A DNA stretch of 64,000 nt from Bacillus rubiinfantis (GTDB lineage: Bacteria > Bacillota > Bacilli > Bacillales > Cytobacillaceae). Positions 15,260-24,499 of the stretch are shown here, one piece after another. Within the stretch, counting starts at the first letter, position 1; the number at the start of each line of letters is the position of its first letter. The notes beneath the pieces were generated by a model. The model did not search any database. It was not told the DNA's origin and worked only from the letters and a program-made list of their open reading frames with translations. The DNA is taken from contig CCFE01000023.1 of NCBI GenBank assembly GCA_000752035.1, positions 124,001 through 188,000 on the forward strand, in the 5' to 3' direction. The translations under genes were made by a program, and so were the position numbers.

Positions 15260-16438
15260 TTAAACAGTCATTTTATTTAATCGGTCTATAGGACTGATGA
15301 TATCGGTAATCCGCACTCCAAAGTTTTCTTCAATAACCACGACTTCCCCTTTAGCAATTAATTTATTATTTGCTAAGATATCGACTGGTTCACCGGCCAG
15401 TTTATCTAATTCGATTACTGCGCCTGGTCCTAATTCAAGAATCTGACGGATTGGCATTTCAGTTCGTCCTAATTCCACGGTGATAGTAAGAGGAATATCA
15501 TATAATAGGTCAATATTCCCCTTGCCCGCTTGAGCAGGTTTACTATCCGCGAAAGTGGTATACTCTACCTTTTGTACATTGGCATTTACCGGTATTTCTG
15601 GAGTAACACTTTGGGCTGCCGGACGGGAAACAGGTTCTGCTTCTAGCATAACAGGACGTTCCGGTTGTACCGGGGCAGCAGGTGCTGCTTGTTCCACAAC
15701 AGCTTGAGAATTAGCCTGTACCGCGATTGGCGGTTCTTCAACCGTCGTCGTTGCAGCCGTTTCTACTGGACTAAGAATCTTATGAATCATTTCCTTGCCA
15801 AAAGATAGCGGGATAAATTGAATCATATGTGAATCAATCAAATCCCCTACCTTGAGACGAAAGGATACTTGAATGATAATATCATCTTCTAAGTCTTCTA
15901 ACTTTTTCGGTGGAAACCCTAAAACATCAATGGACGGAGGTGAGATATCCACTTTTTCATGGAAAATAGTAGACATTGACGTGGCCGCTGACCCCATCAT
16001 CTGATTCATCGCTTCCTGAACGGCACTAAGATGCATCTCCGTCAGTTCCTCATCCAAGGATGTTCCATCTCCACCCATCATAAGGTTTGCAATTACTTTC
16101 GCATCTTGCTCTTTAATCATTAACAGATTCTTTCCACGAATTCCTGTCGTATAATCAACATGAACTGCAACATGTTTTTCCTTTATCATCTCTTCCATTC
16201 GGTCCTGTTCAATTAAAGACAGTTCCGGAGCGGTAATTTCAACCCGTTGATTCAATAGAGTGGAGAGTGCTGTAGTTGAACTTCCTAAGGAAATGTTACC
16301 AATTTCCCCTAATGCATCCTTTTCCATCAAACTTAAAAAGTCATCGATAGAAAGATTATTATTAGCTGATTCCATTTGCTTAAATAAGGCGTTAATCTCT
16401 TCTTGAGAAAGTGAACCCTCGTTCATGTTATTCATCAT
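15260..16438 (-). CDS. fliY: Flagellar switch protein FliY (CheC-like plus FliN domain)
   Basis: FliY is a C-ring switch component and CheY-P phosphatase of Gram-positives. Its 392 residues begin with a FliM-like CheY-binding peptide (SLSQEEINALF). The CheC-type body has two ExxN phosphatase sites (GEIGNISLGSS and QEAMNQMMGSA). A Pro/Ala/Gln-rich linker follows near 225-300. The C-terminal FliN domain is at about 305-392 (LGRTEMPIRQILELGPGAVI). It overlaps fliM by 11 nt, implying translational coupling. Confidence 0.94.
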   Translation of the reverse strand: MMNNMNEGSLSQEEINALFKQMESANNNLSIDDFLSLMEKDALGEIGNISLGSSTTALSTLLNQRVEITAPELSLIEQDRMEEMIKEKHVAVHVDYTTGIRGKNLLMIKEQDAKVIANLMMGGDGTSLDEELTEMHLSAVQEAMNQMMGSAATSMSTIFHEKVDISPPSIDVLGFPPKKLEDLEDDIIIQVSFRLKVGDLIDSHMIQFIPLSFGKEMIHKILSPVETAATTTVEEPPIAVQANSQAVVEQAAPAAPVQPERPVMLEAEPVSRPAAQSVTPEIPVNANVQKVEYTTFADSKPAQAGKGNIDLLYDIPLTITVELGRTEMPIRQILELGPGAVIELDKLAGEPVDILANNKLIAKGEVVVIEENFGVRITDIISPIDRLNKMTV

Positions 16439-17405
16439 CTCCTTCTGGGTAGACTACTTGATCAATCTGTACGGCATAATGGCCATTTAGGAGACCTGGA
16501 TTACCAAGAAATCTTGTCAATTGATCCACTTTTAACTGTAATTTTCCTGCTTCAATTCCAATTACATCACCAATCTGCAAGTTCATTAAATCAGCAACAG
16601 GAAGCTTCCCTCTTCCAAGTTCAGCAATAATTGGAACCTTGACATCGTCAAGATTTTTCTTAATCACCTCAGGCTGTTTTGGAACCTTTGATTTTGCCAT
16701 CGTGGAAAACCACTGATGTGCCGTTAACTTTGGAAGCATCGGTTCCACAATTAAATGTGGAATACATAGAGTCATTCGGCCTGTGACTTCGCCAATCGTG
16801 GTTCTCAATGCTATGACAATCACTGTTTCATTTGGTGATGCAATTTGGATAAATTGTGGGTTTGATTCAATCGCTTCCCATACAACTTTGATATCTTCAA
16901 TGTTCTCCCAAACATTTTGATACGTATCAAATGCCTTAGAAAAGACCTTCTGGAGTAGGATAGTTTCAATTTCTGTCAAACCACCGTCACGTTCAGCGGG
17001 ATCTCCTTGTCCGCCTAACATTCTTTCTAACACCGCATAGGCGACTTGGGGATTGATTTCAATGACCATTTTTCCATCCATTGGTTTTACATCAAAAATA
17101 TTCAAAATTGTTTTAGATGGTATGGAGGCAATGAATTCATGGTAGTTTACTTGTTCTACCAGTTCAATTTCAATTTGTACAAACGTTCTTAGTTGTGCTG
17201 ATAAGTAAGAAGTAACCAGCCTTGAAAAATTTTCATGAATTCTTGTAATGCTGCGCAATTGTTCTTTAGAATAGCGCATCGCATGTTTAAAGTCGTATAC
17301 TTTTACTTTTCGCTCAGGTTTAGAAACCTCAGATGCCTCTATTTCACCGCTGTTTAAGGCAGATAATAGGGCATCGATCTCTTGCTGCGATAATACATCT
17401 GCCAA
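16428..17405 (-). CDS. fliM: Flagellar motor switch protein FliM
   Basis: The C-ring protein that binds CheY-P and sets rotation direction. The 325 residues include the N-terminal CheY-binding peptide (VLSQQEIDALLSAL), the middle CheC-like domain (RIHENFSRLVTSYLSAQLRT) and a C-terminal FliN-like domain (ELGRGKLPVADLMNLQIGDV). The start codon is TTG behind AGGGGG. In B. subtilis fliL normally precedes fliM; here the hook gene flgE precedes it directly and no fliL is found. Confidence 0.95.
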   Translation of the reverse strand: MADVLSQQEIDALLSALNSGEIEASEVSKPERKVKVYDFKHAMRYSKEQLRSITRIHENFSRLVTSYLSAQLRTFVQIEIELVEQVNYHEFIASIPSKTILNIFDVKPMDGKMVIEINPQVAYAVLERMLGGQGDPAERDGGLTEIETILLQKVFSKAFDTYQNVWENIEDIKVVWEAIESNPQFIQIASPNETVIVIALRTTIGEVTGRMTLCIPHLIVEPMLPKLTAHQWFSTMAKSKVPKQPEVIKKNLDDVKVPIIAELGRGKLPVADLMNLQIGDVIGIEAGKLQLKVDQLTRFLGNPGLLNGHYAVQIDQVVYPEGDDE

Positions 17406-17544
17406 AGGGCATCCCCCTAACTCTTCCGTGAGTTGTTAGAAATTAACCGCAAGCCTTTGATATGTCAAAAAATAAGGAAAGAACCTAAAAATTAATCACT
17501 CGGTTCCCTCCTAACCTTTTTTACGCTAGCAGCTTCAAATTACC

Positions 17545-18447
17545 TTATCGTTTTAAGTTGACAATTTCCTCTAAAATGGAATCCGATGTCGTAATCGTAC
17601 GAGCATTTGCCTGGAATCCCCGCTGCGCCACAATCATTTCCGTGAATTCCTCAGTTAAGTCAACGTTCGACATTTCCAGTACACCGGAGTAAATTTGGCC
17701 GCCATCCGTTTCATTAATGCGTCCAAAACTATTAGTTCCTGCGTTACCAGTAACTTCGAACAACGAATTTCCGACCTTTTTTAAACCAGCCGGATTTTGA
17801 ACAACACTTGTGGCTATAGATAGATTATTCGCTGTATTGGTGGTGTCATTCACAGAGTATTTAGTGCCATCATAAGCTAATTTGCCAATTTTTCCGTCTT
17901 CATCTACTACGTTTATATATCCATCCGCGTCAATCGAATAGGATGTAAACTTTTTGCTGCTCGTATCATCTATCGAGATTCTAATCGGCTGTGGAACGGC
18001 ATTGCCATCGGCATTTTTTGTATCAGTTGCTCCTAAAACAAAGTTTCCATTGGCATCAACGAGATAGCCATTGCCATCAAGAGTAAAGTTCCCCGCTTTC
18101 GTTAACAACGGATTACTGCCGTCCTTGCTGGCAGAAACGACAAAATAACCATTACCATCTATGGTTAAATCCGTTCCAACATTGGTTGTCATTGGGCTCC
18201 CTGGGGTGTGAAGAGTATCAATTGCGGCAATCTTTGAACCGAGACCAACCTGCTGCGGATTAGTACCGCCGCGCTGATTATTGGGTGTCATAGCACCGGA
18301 AATATTTTGATTCAGTAAATCTTGAAAGACCACCCGGCTCTTTTTGAAGCCAACTGTACTTACGTTAGCTACATTATTTCCGATGACATCAAGCTTCGTT
18401 TGGAAGCCTTTCATGCCGGATACTCCGGAGTATAGTGATTTTAACAT
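17545..18447 (-). CDS. flgE: Flagellar hook protein FlgE
   Basis: Forms the hook joining rod to filament. The 300 residues have the hook/rod N-terminus (MLKSLYSGVSGMKGFQTKLD, then VIGNNVANVSTVGFKKSR), a central D1 domain (LTIDGNGYFVV, LTKAGNFTLDGNGYLVDANG) and the C-terminal motif SNVDLTEEFTEMIVAQRGFQ. Older Bacillus annotation calls this protein FlgG. GGAGGA lies upstream of ATG 18447. It sits in the conserved fliK-flgD-flgE order. Confidence 0.93.
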   Translation of the reverse strand: MLKSLYSGVSGMKGFQTKLDVIGNNVANVSTVGFKKSRVVFQDLLNQNISGAMTPNNQRGGTNPQQVGLGSKIAAIDTLHTPGSPMTTNVGTDLTIDGNGYFVVSASKDGSNPLLTKAGNFTLDGNGYLVDANGNFVLGATDTKNADGNAVPQPIRISIDDTSSKKFTSYSIDADGYINVVDEDGKIGKLAYDGTKYSVNDTTNTANNLSIATSVVQNPAGLKKVGNSLFEVTGNAGTNSFGRINETDGGQIYSGVLEMSNVDLTEEFTEMIVAQRGFQANARTITTSDSILEEIVNLKR

Positions 18448-18488
18448 TTCTGTTCCTCCTCTTATTTCACTGCTCTTCCGCTAGCTTA

Positions 18489-18923
18489 TTATTTTGTTTC
18501 TGTAGTAGTTTGTTTGATTTCCGTTACATTTTCCAAAGGAATCTTTTCTTCTCCAACCTGATAGAAGTAGCTGCCATTTTCCACCGATACTCCTTTAACT
18601 ACACCGCTCTTAGTTGCATCGGTTCCACTATCCTTCCAAGTAATTTCTTTTCCGATAACGGATGAATATTGACCAATTTGCTGTGCTGAAAATTTTTCAA
18701 ATGCCGTATTTAAATTCGTCATTTGCTCCAGAGAACTAAATGTAGCCATTTGCGCGATAAAATCTTTATCCTGAAGTGGGTTTGACGGGTCTTGGTTTGC
18801 TAGTTGCGTCACCAAAATTTTGAGGAAGTCATCCTTCCCCAACGAAGTTTGATCCTCATATGACTTTTGGTTTAAGATAGTGTTACTTTTTGCCACACTG
18901 GCAATATCTACCCAATTACTCAT
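18489..18923 (-). CDS. flgD: Flagellar hook capping (scaffold) protein FlgD
   Basis: FlgD caps the growing hook. The 144 residues carry the family signature LGKDDFLKILVTQLANQDPS-NPLQDKDFIAQMATFSSLEQM. A short beta region follows (IGKEITWKDSGTDATKSGVV). ATG 18923 is 10 nt from GGGAG. A TTG two codons upstream at 18929 is also possible but too close to the ribosome binding site. It is the partner of the adjacent hook gene. Confidence 0.92.
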   Translation of the reverse strand: MSNWVDIASVAKSNTILNQKSYEDQTSLGKDDFLKILVTQLANQDPSNPLQDKDFIAQMATFSSLEQMTNLNTAFEKFSAQQIGQYSSVIGKEITWKDSGTDATKSGVVKGVSVENGSYFYQVGEEKIPLENVTEIKQTTTETK

Positions 18924-18940
18924 TGACAAAAGACTCCCTT

Positions 18941-20548
18941 CTAAGCGGTAAAATCGATTGTTGCATTCGTTCGCAATCCAGAATTTGCATAATTCACCAA
19001 AGGAGTCTCCATACTCCCTTCACTTCCATCATTTTTCTGTTTTTGATCCCGGCCATTTTTAGCTAACTGTCGAGAGCGAGGTTCTTGGAACGAGTGTTGT
19101 CCATCTTGTGACAGCAATTGACTCATTTGCGAAGAGTCTGCCTGAACGATCGGTTGCTGGACAATTTCCAGCTTTTGCACTGTCAGGCCTTGCTGTTGTA
19201 ATGCTTGCTTTAAATGATGAAGCTGGCCATCTAAAATATCTTTGGCCTGAACTGTATCAGTTACGATCAGCGCTGAAATTTGACCTTCTAGGGCAGTGAG
19301 TTTAACTTCTACATTCCCTAGATGTTCCGGTGCTAATAATAACCGAATCCCTTTTGACACTCCCTCAATTTCTGCGGATTGGCTATTGATCCCAATCCAT
19401 TCGCTCATATTCGCAACAAAATCAGATATTTTCACCATTACTCGCTGCTGACCATGTTCTGTAGCACTCAGACTGGCTGTTGTTTGTCCATGTGAAATCG
19501 CAAACTGTCCGGTTTGGTATGAGGCTGAGCCTGGTGCCAAATCTATCTCACTTGATTCTAGAGAATCATCATTTTGCATTTGCCCTTCGTGAAAATTTAC
19601 GTTAGAAAAAAATTCAGTACGCAAATGCTCTGCCAATTGAATGGCAGGTGAAAACATCTGCTTCATTTCTTTCGCAGCAGAAGAACGGGACACAGTTTCA
19701 GCAAACTTCAGGTGGATATTTTGCTGCTGTAACGCTGCTTCTAGTTGTCGCAGCTCGGTCTTAAGCGTATCTAGCTCACTATTGTCTTCAGTAATTATTT
19801 TTATTGATAGCTGTTGATTTTGATTAGTCACTTCAACTTGAACCGGACCGACATTTTCCACAAAAAGCAATAAATCGCCCTTGAGCGGATGATGACTAGC
19901 ACTATTTTTTGAATCTTTTTGATTAATCCAGCTATCAAGATATGAAACTATTTCCGCCAAAGAACCCACAAAGGCCTCATTAGCAACATCCCCATTTTTG
20001 GTAAAATTCGTTTGACTACTAGTTCCGTTTTGATTCAAAATTTCTGGATCTTGCATTGGACCGTTTGCCAAGAAATTTTCTCCAATCTGTTGCATGCTTT
20101 CTTGTTCCCTTTCCAAAAAAAGCTGAATAGGTTCGTTAATGGATAATGTTGAGTCATTTCCCCCATTATTATGTACCCCATCCAATGTTGAAATCGAACT
20201 ATTATCTGAAACCTGTTTCAATAAATCGTTTCCATTTGCATTTAACACCATCATTATTGGGTCTGAAGAAAGTTGGACTTGTTGAGATCCAGAAGCACAA
20301 GCTGCAATCGCAGATTCTAACAGGTAATCAGCTTCTGGTTCTGTTGTTTCGGCTGATTGGGTACTGGGTTCATTTGAATTTTGCTGCTTCAAGCCTTTCG
20401 AGTTCACAGTATTTTCAGAATAACGATTCATTGCTAGTATCTGATGAAAAGGAATGGTCGGTACCTCTGTTTGGCTCGTCAGCTTTAGCTTTCCAGCATC
20501 AGATTGTTGTGTTTGATTTATTTTGATTGGTATTTGAGCGGCATCCAA
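18941..20548 (-). CDS. fliK: Flagellar hook-length control protein FliK
   Basis: FliK is the secreted ruler that sets hook length and switches export to filament proteins. The 535 residues have a long low-complexity, Gln/Asn/Ser-rich N-terminal region and a conserved C-terminal domain near 395-475 (IRLLLAPEHLGNVEVKLTAL, then QALQQQGLTVQKLEI). The position upstream of flgD and flgE supports the call. It starts at a TTG 7 nt after a strong AGGAGG; the ATG just upstream is out of frame. A sigma-A promoter lies directly ahead. Confidence 0.88.
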   Translation of the reverse strand: MDAAQIPIKINQTQQSDAGKLKLTSQTEVPTIPFHQILAMNRYSENTVNSKGLKQQNSNEPSTQSAETTEPEADYLLESAIAACASGSQQVQLSSDPIMMVLNANGNDLLKQVSDNSSISTLDGVHNNGGNDSTLSINEPIQLFLEREQESMQQIGENFLANGPMQDPEILNQNGTSSQTNFTKNGDVANEAFVGSLAEIVSYLDSWINQKDSKNSASHHPLKGDLLLFVENVGPVQVEVTNQNQQLSIKIITEDNSELDTLKTELRQLEAALQQQNIHLKFAETVSRSSAAKEMKQMFSPAIQLAEHLRTEFFSNVNFHEGQMQNDDSLESSEIDLAPGSASYQTGQFAISHGQTTASLSATEHGQQRVMVKISDFVANMSEWIGINSQSAEIEGVSKGIRLLLAPEHLGNVEVKLTALEGQISALIVTDTVQAKDILDGQLHHLKQALQQQGLTVQKLEIVQQPIVQADSSQMSQLLSQDGQHSFQEPRSRQLAKNGRDQKQKNDGSEGSMETPLVNYANSGLRTNATIDFTA

Positions 20549-20592
20549 ACATATACCTCCTTTATTATGGAAAACTAACTCAATTACTCTAC

Positions 20593-20621
20593 ATTATAAA
20601 CGATACAAGATTTTTCGTCAT
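20593..20621 (-). promoter_or_regulatory. Sigma-A-type promoter for the fliK operon
   Basis: The minus strand reads ATGACG-N17-TATAAT, about 45 nt upstream of the fliK start and downstream of the cheB terminator. It suggests that fliK-flgD-flgE-fliM-fliY-cheY is a separate transcription unit. Confidence 0.55.
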
Positions 20622-20745
20622 GATATTTTTCAATAATCGACATTATTTTCATGGGCCATTTTTTGGAAAAAAGATATTTTTTCAGCTTTATTATTTTCTG
20701 ATTCTTTCATCACTGTAATGACTGGTCGAGAATAAGAAGACATAG

Positions 20746-20773
20746 TAAAAAGCAGGCAACCGAGCCTGCTTTT
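20746..20773 (-). terminator. Intrinsic terminator of cheR-cheB
   Basis: On the minus strand AGCAGGC-TCGGTT-GCCTGCT is followed by TTTTAC, 10 nt after the cheB stop. Confidence 0.85.
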
Positions 20774-20783
20774 CGATGGCTGA

Positions 20784-21824
20784 TTATACTAGCGACATTA
20801 TTTGCTGGAACATTTTCGTAATCTCATATTGTCCATCGGCAAATCCCGCTTCATAGACTGCTTTTGGCATACCGTAAACAATGCAAGACTCTTCAGCTTC
20901 CACCAAAACCGTTCCATGATATTGTTTAACTAAGCCGCAACCCTTCATACCGTCTGAACCCATGCCTGTTAATATGATTGACAACATCCTGTCCTGATAA
21001 AGCGGAGCAGCTGAGCTTAACGAAATATCAATGCATGGTTTGTATAGCGCTTGTTCATCCCCCTGATGTCTTACATCAAAGATAATGATTCCGTCTTCCC
21101 GTTTTACTAATCGGGTTTGATTGCCGGATGGTGCAATATAAATAGTCCCGGCTTTTACTTCCATTCCATGTTCCGCTTCTCTTACCGTTAGTTGACATAA
21201 TGTGTTAAATCGATCAGCTAATGGTTTTGTAAAGCCAGGCGGCATATGCTGTGCAACTACGATAGGAACGTTAAAATCCTCGGGAAAAAATGGCAGTATT
21301 TTCTGCAGTGCAGAGGGACCGCCAGTGGAGCTGCCAATAAAAACCAACTCTATTTTGCCTGGTCTTTTTCGTATCTCCTTCGCCACCCTCGTCTTTTTCG
21401 CTGGAGCAGCTGTAGGAAGCTTTCCTCTTAGCACACCTTTCAGTCGGAGCAGAAACTCCTGTTGCTTCTGCTTATGCTCGGCTGAATCTTTGAGCAAGTC
21501 ATCTTTTAAAAAGAAATCAACAGCACCGTATTCGAGTGCTTGTAGAGTTTCTTTTGCCCCCTCACCGGTATGTGAGCTTAACATAATAACTGGCAGAGGG
21601 GCTATCTTCATAATTTCCTGTAATGCTTTGATACCATCTAATTCAGGCATTTCTACATCCATGGTCACAAGGTCAGGCTTTAATCTTTGGACCTTCTCCA
21701 CTGCCTCAACCCCGTTTCTGGCAATACCAACAACAGTGAATTGCGGGTCACTTTCGAGTAAATGACTCACAGCTCTTCTCATAAAAGCGGAGTCATCGAC
21801 TACTAACACACCGAATTGTTTCAT
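20784..21824 (-). CDS. cheB: Chemotaxis protein-glutamate methylesterase CheB
   Basis: CheB removes methyl groups from chemoreceptors and deamidates them. The 346 residues have an N-terminal receiver domain (VLVVDDSAFMRRAV, phospho-site Asp in VTMDVEMPELDG) and a C-terminal methylesterase from about 150. The catalytic triad motifs are Ser in GSSTGGPSAL, His in AQHMPPGF and Asp in TGMGSDG. ATG 21824 (MKQFGVLV) has AAAGGA upstream; 14 upstream open codons are inside cheR. It overlaps cheR by 32 nt. Confidence 0.94.
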   Translation of the reverse strand: MKQFGVLVVDDSAFMRRAVSHLLESDPQFTVVGIARNGVEAVEKVQRLKPDLVTMDVEMPELDGIKALQEIMKIAPLPVIMLSSHTGEGAKETLQALEYGAVDFFLKDDLLKDSAEHKQKQQEFLLRLKGVLRGKLPTAAPAKKTRVAKEIRKRPGKIELVFIGSSTGGPSALQKILPFFPEDFNVPIVVAQHMPPGFTKPLADRFNTLCQLTVREAEHGMEVKAGTIYIAPSGNQTRLVKREDGIIIFDVRHQGDEQALYKPCIDISLSSAAPLYQDRMLSIILTGMGSDGMKGCGLVKQYHGTVLVEAEESCIVYGMPKAVYEAGFADGQYEITKMFQQIMSLV

Positions 21825-22635
21825 CCTGATCTGGTTCCTTTCGATAATAAAAAGTCTTTGCTGCATCTACTTTCTGAAACCCTAAATCCATATCCGTGAT
21901 AGATTCTGCATGGCCTAGAAACAAATATCCACCAGGTGCAAGTTTGCGATACAGGCTGCGAATAACCGTTTTAATCGTTTCTTGATCAAAATATATCAAT
22001 ACATTTCTACAAAAGATAACATCTACTTCGCCAAGCAATGCCATTTGCTGCTGATTTAACAAATTCAACTGTTGGAAACGGACCATGCGTTTAATTGATG
22101 GTTTAATTTGATACCCTTCATTTTCAACATCAAAATACTTATGCAATAGATTGGTAGGAATGCGCCTAAAGGCAAATGAGCTTTGATGGTACCAACCTTT
22201 TTCTGCCTTTTGTAGCACTTTTTTATTTATATCGGTACCAATGATTTCTACTGTTCCTGGTGAGAATCTTCCTGTTTCCTGGATTAGCATCGCCAATGTA
22301 TATGGCTCTTCCCCGGTTGAACAAGCAGCGCTCCAAATTCTAAGCGGGCGATTTCTAAAGCTCGTTCGCAGTTTAGGAAGTATAACGGAGCAACATTCAT
22401 GTAATTGATTTTCCTCACGATAGAAATAGGTTTCATTGATTGTCAGCAATTCTACCAAGACTTCCCACTCTGAAGGATTTCGTTGGATATACATGTAATA
22501 ATCCTCATAGGAAAATCCTAGTTCCATAATCCGTTTTGATAGTTTTTCTTTTAAAGAAGCCAGCCGCTCTTTATAATTTAATCCACAAAAATCATAAATC
22601 ATTTGGCTTAATCTTTGTAATCCATAATCTAGCAT
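21793..22635 (-). CDS. cheR: Chemotaxis protein methyltransferase CheR
   Basis: CheR methylates receptor glutamates using S-adenosylmethionine. The 280 residues contain the SAM-binding RIWSAACSTGEEPYTLAM motif, TDINKKVLQKA, and VIFCRNVLIYFDQETI. The N-terminal helical domain (LLTINETYFYRE) is intact. It is the first gene of a cheR-cheB operon and is divergent from motA. A shared 226-bp regulatory gap holds an AT-rich inverted repeat. Confidence 0.95.
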   Translation of the reverse strand: MLDYGLQRLSQMIYDFCGLNYKERLASLKEKLSKRIMELGFSYEDYYMYIQRNPSEWEVLVELLTINETYFYREENQLHECCSVILPKLRTSFRNRPLRIWSAACSTGEEPYTLAMLIQETGRFSPGTVEIIGTDINKKVLQKAEKGWYHQSSFAFRRIPTNLLHKYFDVENEGYQIKPSIKRMVRFQQLNLLNQQQMALLGEVDVIFCRNVLIYFDQETIKTVIRSLYRKLAPGGYLFLGHAESITDMDLGFQKVDAAKTFYYRKEPDQDETIRCVSSR

Positions 22636-22746
22636 ATCATCACCTTATACTTCCTTTGTGCTTTTTAACTACAGTATCAATAACCGTCTACAGCCCCTAT
22701 TTCATCATTTCCATAGTATCATATGTCCTCGATTCAAATCTAAGGT

Positions 22747-22783
22747 AAATTTTGATTTTTTTTGAAATCCAAAATCAAAATTT
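22747..22783. promoter_or_regulatory. AT-rich 13-bp inverted repeat between cheR and motA
   Basis: AAATTTTGATTTT and its exact complement flank 11 nt, centred between two divergent motility operons. It has the form of an operator. A run of T on one side leaves an intrinsic terminator possible, although the arms contain only one G-C pair. Confidence 0.4.
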
Positions 22784-22861
22784 GGTTGTTGTCGAATCAT
22801 ATCGAATTGACGTACAATGACTATATAATTATATACTAACTTTTTATTGAAGGAGAAAGAA

Positions 22862-23659
22862 ATGTCTACTATTTTCGGTATTATTTTGGCATTGCTAGCG
22901 GTTGGTTTTGGGATGATTTTAAAAGGCGCCTCCTTAAATGCATTGGTGAATCCGGCTGCATTTTTGATTATTTTAGGCGGCACCGCAGCTGCAATTACCA
23001 TCGCCTTTCCTTTTAGCGAACTCAAAAAGTTTCCAATCCTCCTGAAGATTGCTTTGATTGAACCGAAGCTCCCTTCTAAAGCAGAGCAAATCAAAACGTT
23101 TATAGAAAATGCAGGGTTAGCGAAGAGGGAAGGAATCCTGGCACTTGAAACGATAACTAATGAGATAAAGGACCCGTTTTTAAAGAAGGGCTATGAAATG
23201 ATTATCGATGGCTATGAGGTGGATTTCATTGAGGATGTCTTATTAGATGAAGTTGCTGCCATGGATAAACGCCATAAGATCGGTGCACTGATCTTTACGC
23301 AAGCAGGCACCTATGCACCAACGCTTGGGGTACTGGGCGCTGTTGTGGGTTTAGTCGCTTCCTTGGGAAATTTAAATGATGTCGATAAATTAGGACACTC
23401 TATTTCTGCAGCCTTTATTGCCACGTTATTAGGTATTTTCACCGGTTATGTTTTATGGCACCCGATAGCTAATAAACTTAAGCGTATTTCCAAACGGGAA
23501 CAAGAAGTAAGGATGTTAATGATTGAGGGTTTGCTTGCAATTGCTCAGGGACTGTCTCCAAGTGCTATTGAGAAAAAATTGGGCGGACAGCTTTCACCAA
23601 AAGAACGAAAAACATTAGAAAAGAATATTGAGGCTAAGTCAAATGAAAAAACGGCGTAG
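22862..23659 (+). CDS. motA: Flagellar motor stator protein MotA
   Basis: MotA with MotB forms the proton-driven stator. The 265 residues have four membrane segments (about 3-22, 33-53, 148-170 and 180-203). The cytoplasmic loop carries charged residues, and the conserved PTLGVLGAVVGLV and PIANKLKRISKREQE motifs are present. The frame is open to a TTG at 22847, but ATG 22862 is preceded by GGAG at the right distance. It is followed by motB with a 17-nt overlap. Confidence 0.94.
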   Translation: MSTIFGIILALLAVGFGMILKGASLNALVNPAAFLIILGGTAAAITIAFPFSELKKFPILLKIALIEPKLPSKAEQIKTFIENAGLAKREGILALETITNEIKDPFLKKGYEMIIDGYEVDFIEDVLLDEVAAMDKRHKIGALIFTQAGTYAPTLGVLGAVVGLVASLGNLNDVDKLGHSISAAFIATLLGIFTGYVLWHPIANKLKRISKREQEVRMLMIEGLLAIAQGLSPSAIEKKLGGQLSPKERKTLEKNIEAKSNEKTA

Positions 23660-24404
23660 ACAATTTGATGATGAGCATGAAGAGCACATTGATGAATCGT
23701 GGTTAATTCCCTATGCTGATATTCTGACATTATTATTAGCTCTATTTATAGTTCTATTTGCCTCGAGTTCAGTCGATGCACAAAAATTCAAGTCGATTAT
23801 GGAATCCTTTAAATCGGAATTTACCGGGACAAAAATTGAAAGTCATGACGCTGGATTATCAGTAAATCCAAGTGATGGCCAAACGGAGCAAAAGACAGAG
23901 GAAAAAAACCAGCAACAAGAGACTGAAACGACTTCAAAAGAAGATAAGGAGCTATTACAGTTAAAGGGGCAACTTGAAAAATATATCAAAGATAATAAAC
24001 TGCAAGCGAACGTATCGATTCAGGATACAAAGCGTGGTGTCGAAATAACCTTTGATGAAGTTATTCTGTTTGATCCTGGGAGAGCAACGTTGAAGAAGAG
24101 TTCTTATATAACCTTGAATTCTATTTCTAAATTATTAAAGCAATTGGCAAATCCTATCAGCATTGAAGGACATACTGATAATGTCCCCATTCAAAATCCA
24201 AAATATCCATCCAACTGGGAACTTTCTTCAGCAAGAGCAGTAAGTGTCCTTCATTATTTTGAAACAAAGCATATCGCGAAAAATCGTCTGCAATTTGTTG
24301 GCTACGGAGAATATCAACCAATTTATCCGAATGATACTGATGAACATCGAAAGGCAAACCGCAGAGTCAACATCGTCATTTTACGAAACAGTGATAGCAA
24401 TTAA
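23643..24404 (+). CDS. motB: Flagellar motor stator protein MotB
   Basis: The peptidoglycan-anchored stator partner. The 253 residues have the motif ESWLIPYADILTLLLALFIV with the proton-carrying Asp in the single membrane helix. A charged Gln/Glu/Lys linker follows (about 65-110). The C-terminal OmpA-like peptidoglycan-binding domain contains ISIEGHTDNVPI, WELSSARAVSVL and RKANRRVNIVIL. ATG 23643 lies inside the end of motA with GAGG upstream. Confidence 0.95.
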   Translation: MKKRRRQFDDEHEEHIDESWLIPYADILTLLLALFIVLFASSSVDAQKFKSIMESFKSEFTGTKIESHDAGLSVNPSDGQTEQKTEEKNQQQETETTSKEDKELLQLKGQLEKYIKDNKLQANVSIQDTKRGVEITFDEVILFDPGRATLKKSSYITLNSISKLLKQLANPISIEGHTDNVPIQNPKYPSNWELSSARAVSVLHYFETKHIAKNRLQFVGYGEYQPIYPNDTDEHRKANRRVNIVILRNSDSN

Positions 24405-24410
24405 TCACCT

Positions 24411-24440
24411 TGACTATTTTTTCACTGTTTGACATATACT
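24411..24440 (+). promoter_or_regulatory. Sigma-A promoter for the small ORF
   Basis: TTGACT-N18-TATACT starts 6 bp after the motB stop and points to the 50-codon ORF. Confidence 0.55.
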
Positions 24441-24499
24441 AATACCGATGTTCCATAGTGAATATCGTCGTTTCAAACTTTGAATCTTGAGGTGATTTG

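Noticed and set aside
21202..21765. A 187-codon plus-strand ORF inside cheB
   Set aside because: It is antisense to the catalytic domain of CheB, with no independent support.
22705..23094. A 129-codon minus-strand ORF over the motA start and the inverted repeat
   Set aside because: It is antisense to motA, its first half is a mirror of the MotA membrane helices and it has no ribosome binding site.
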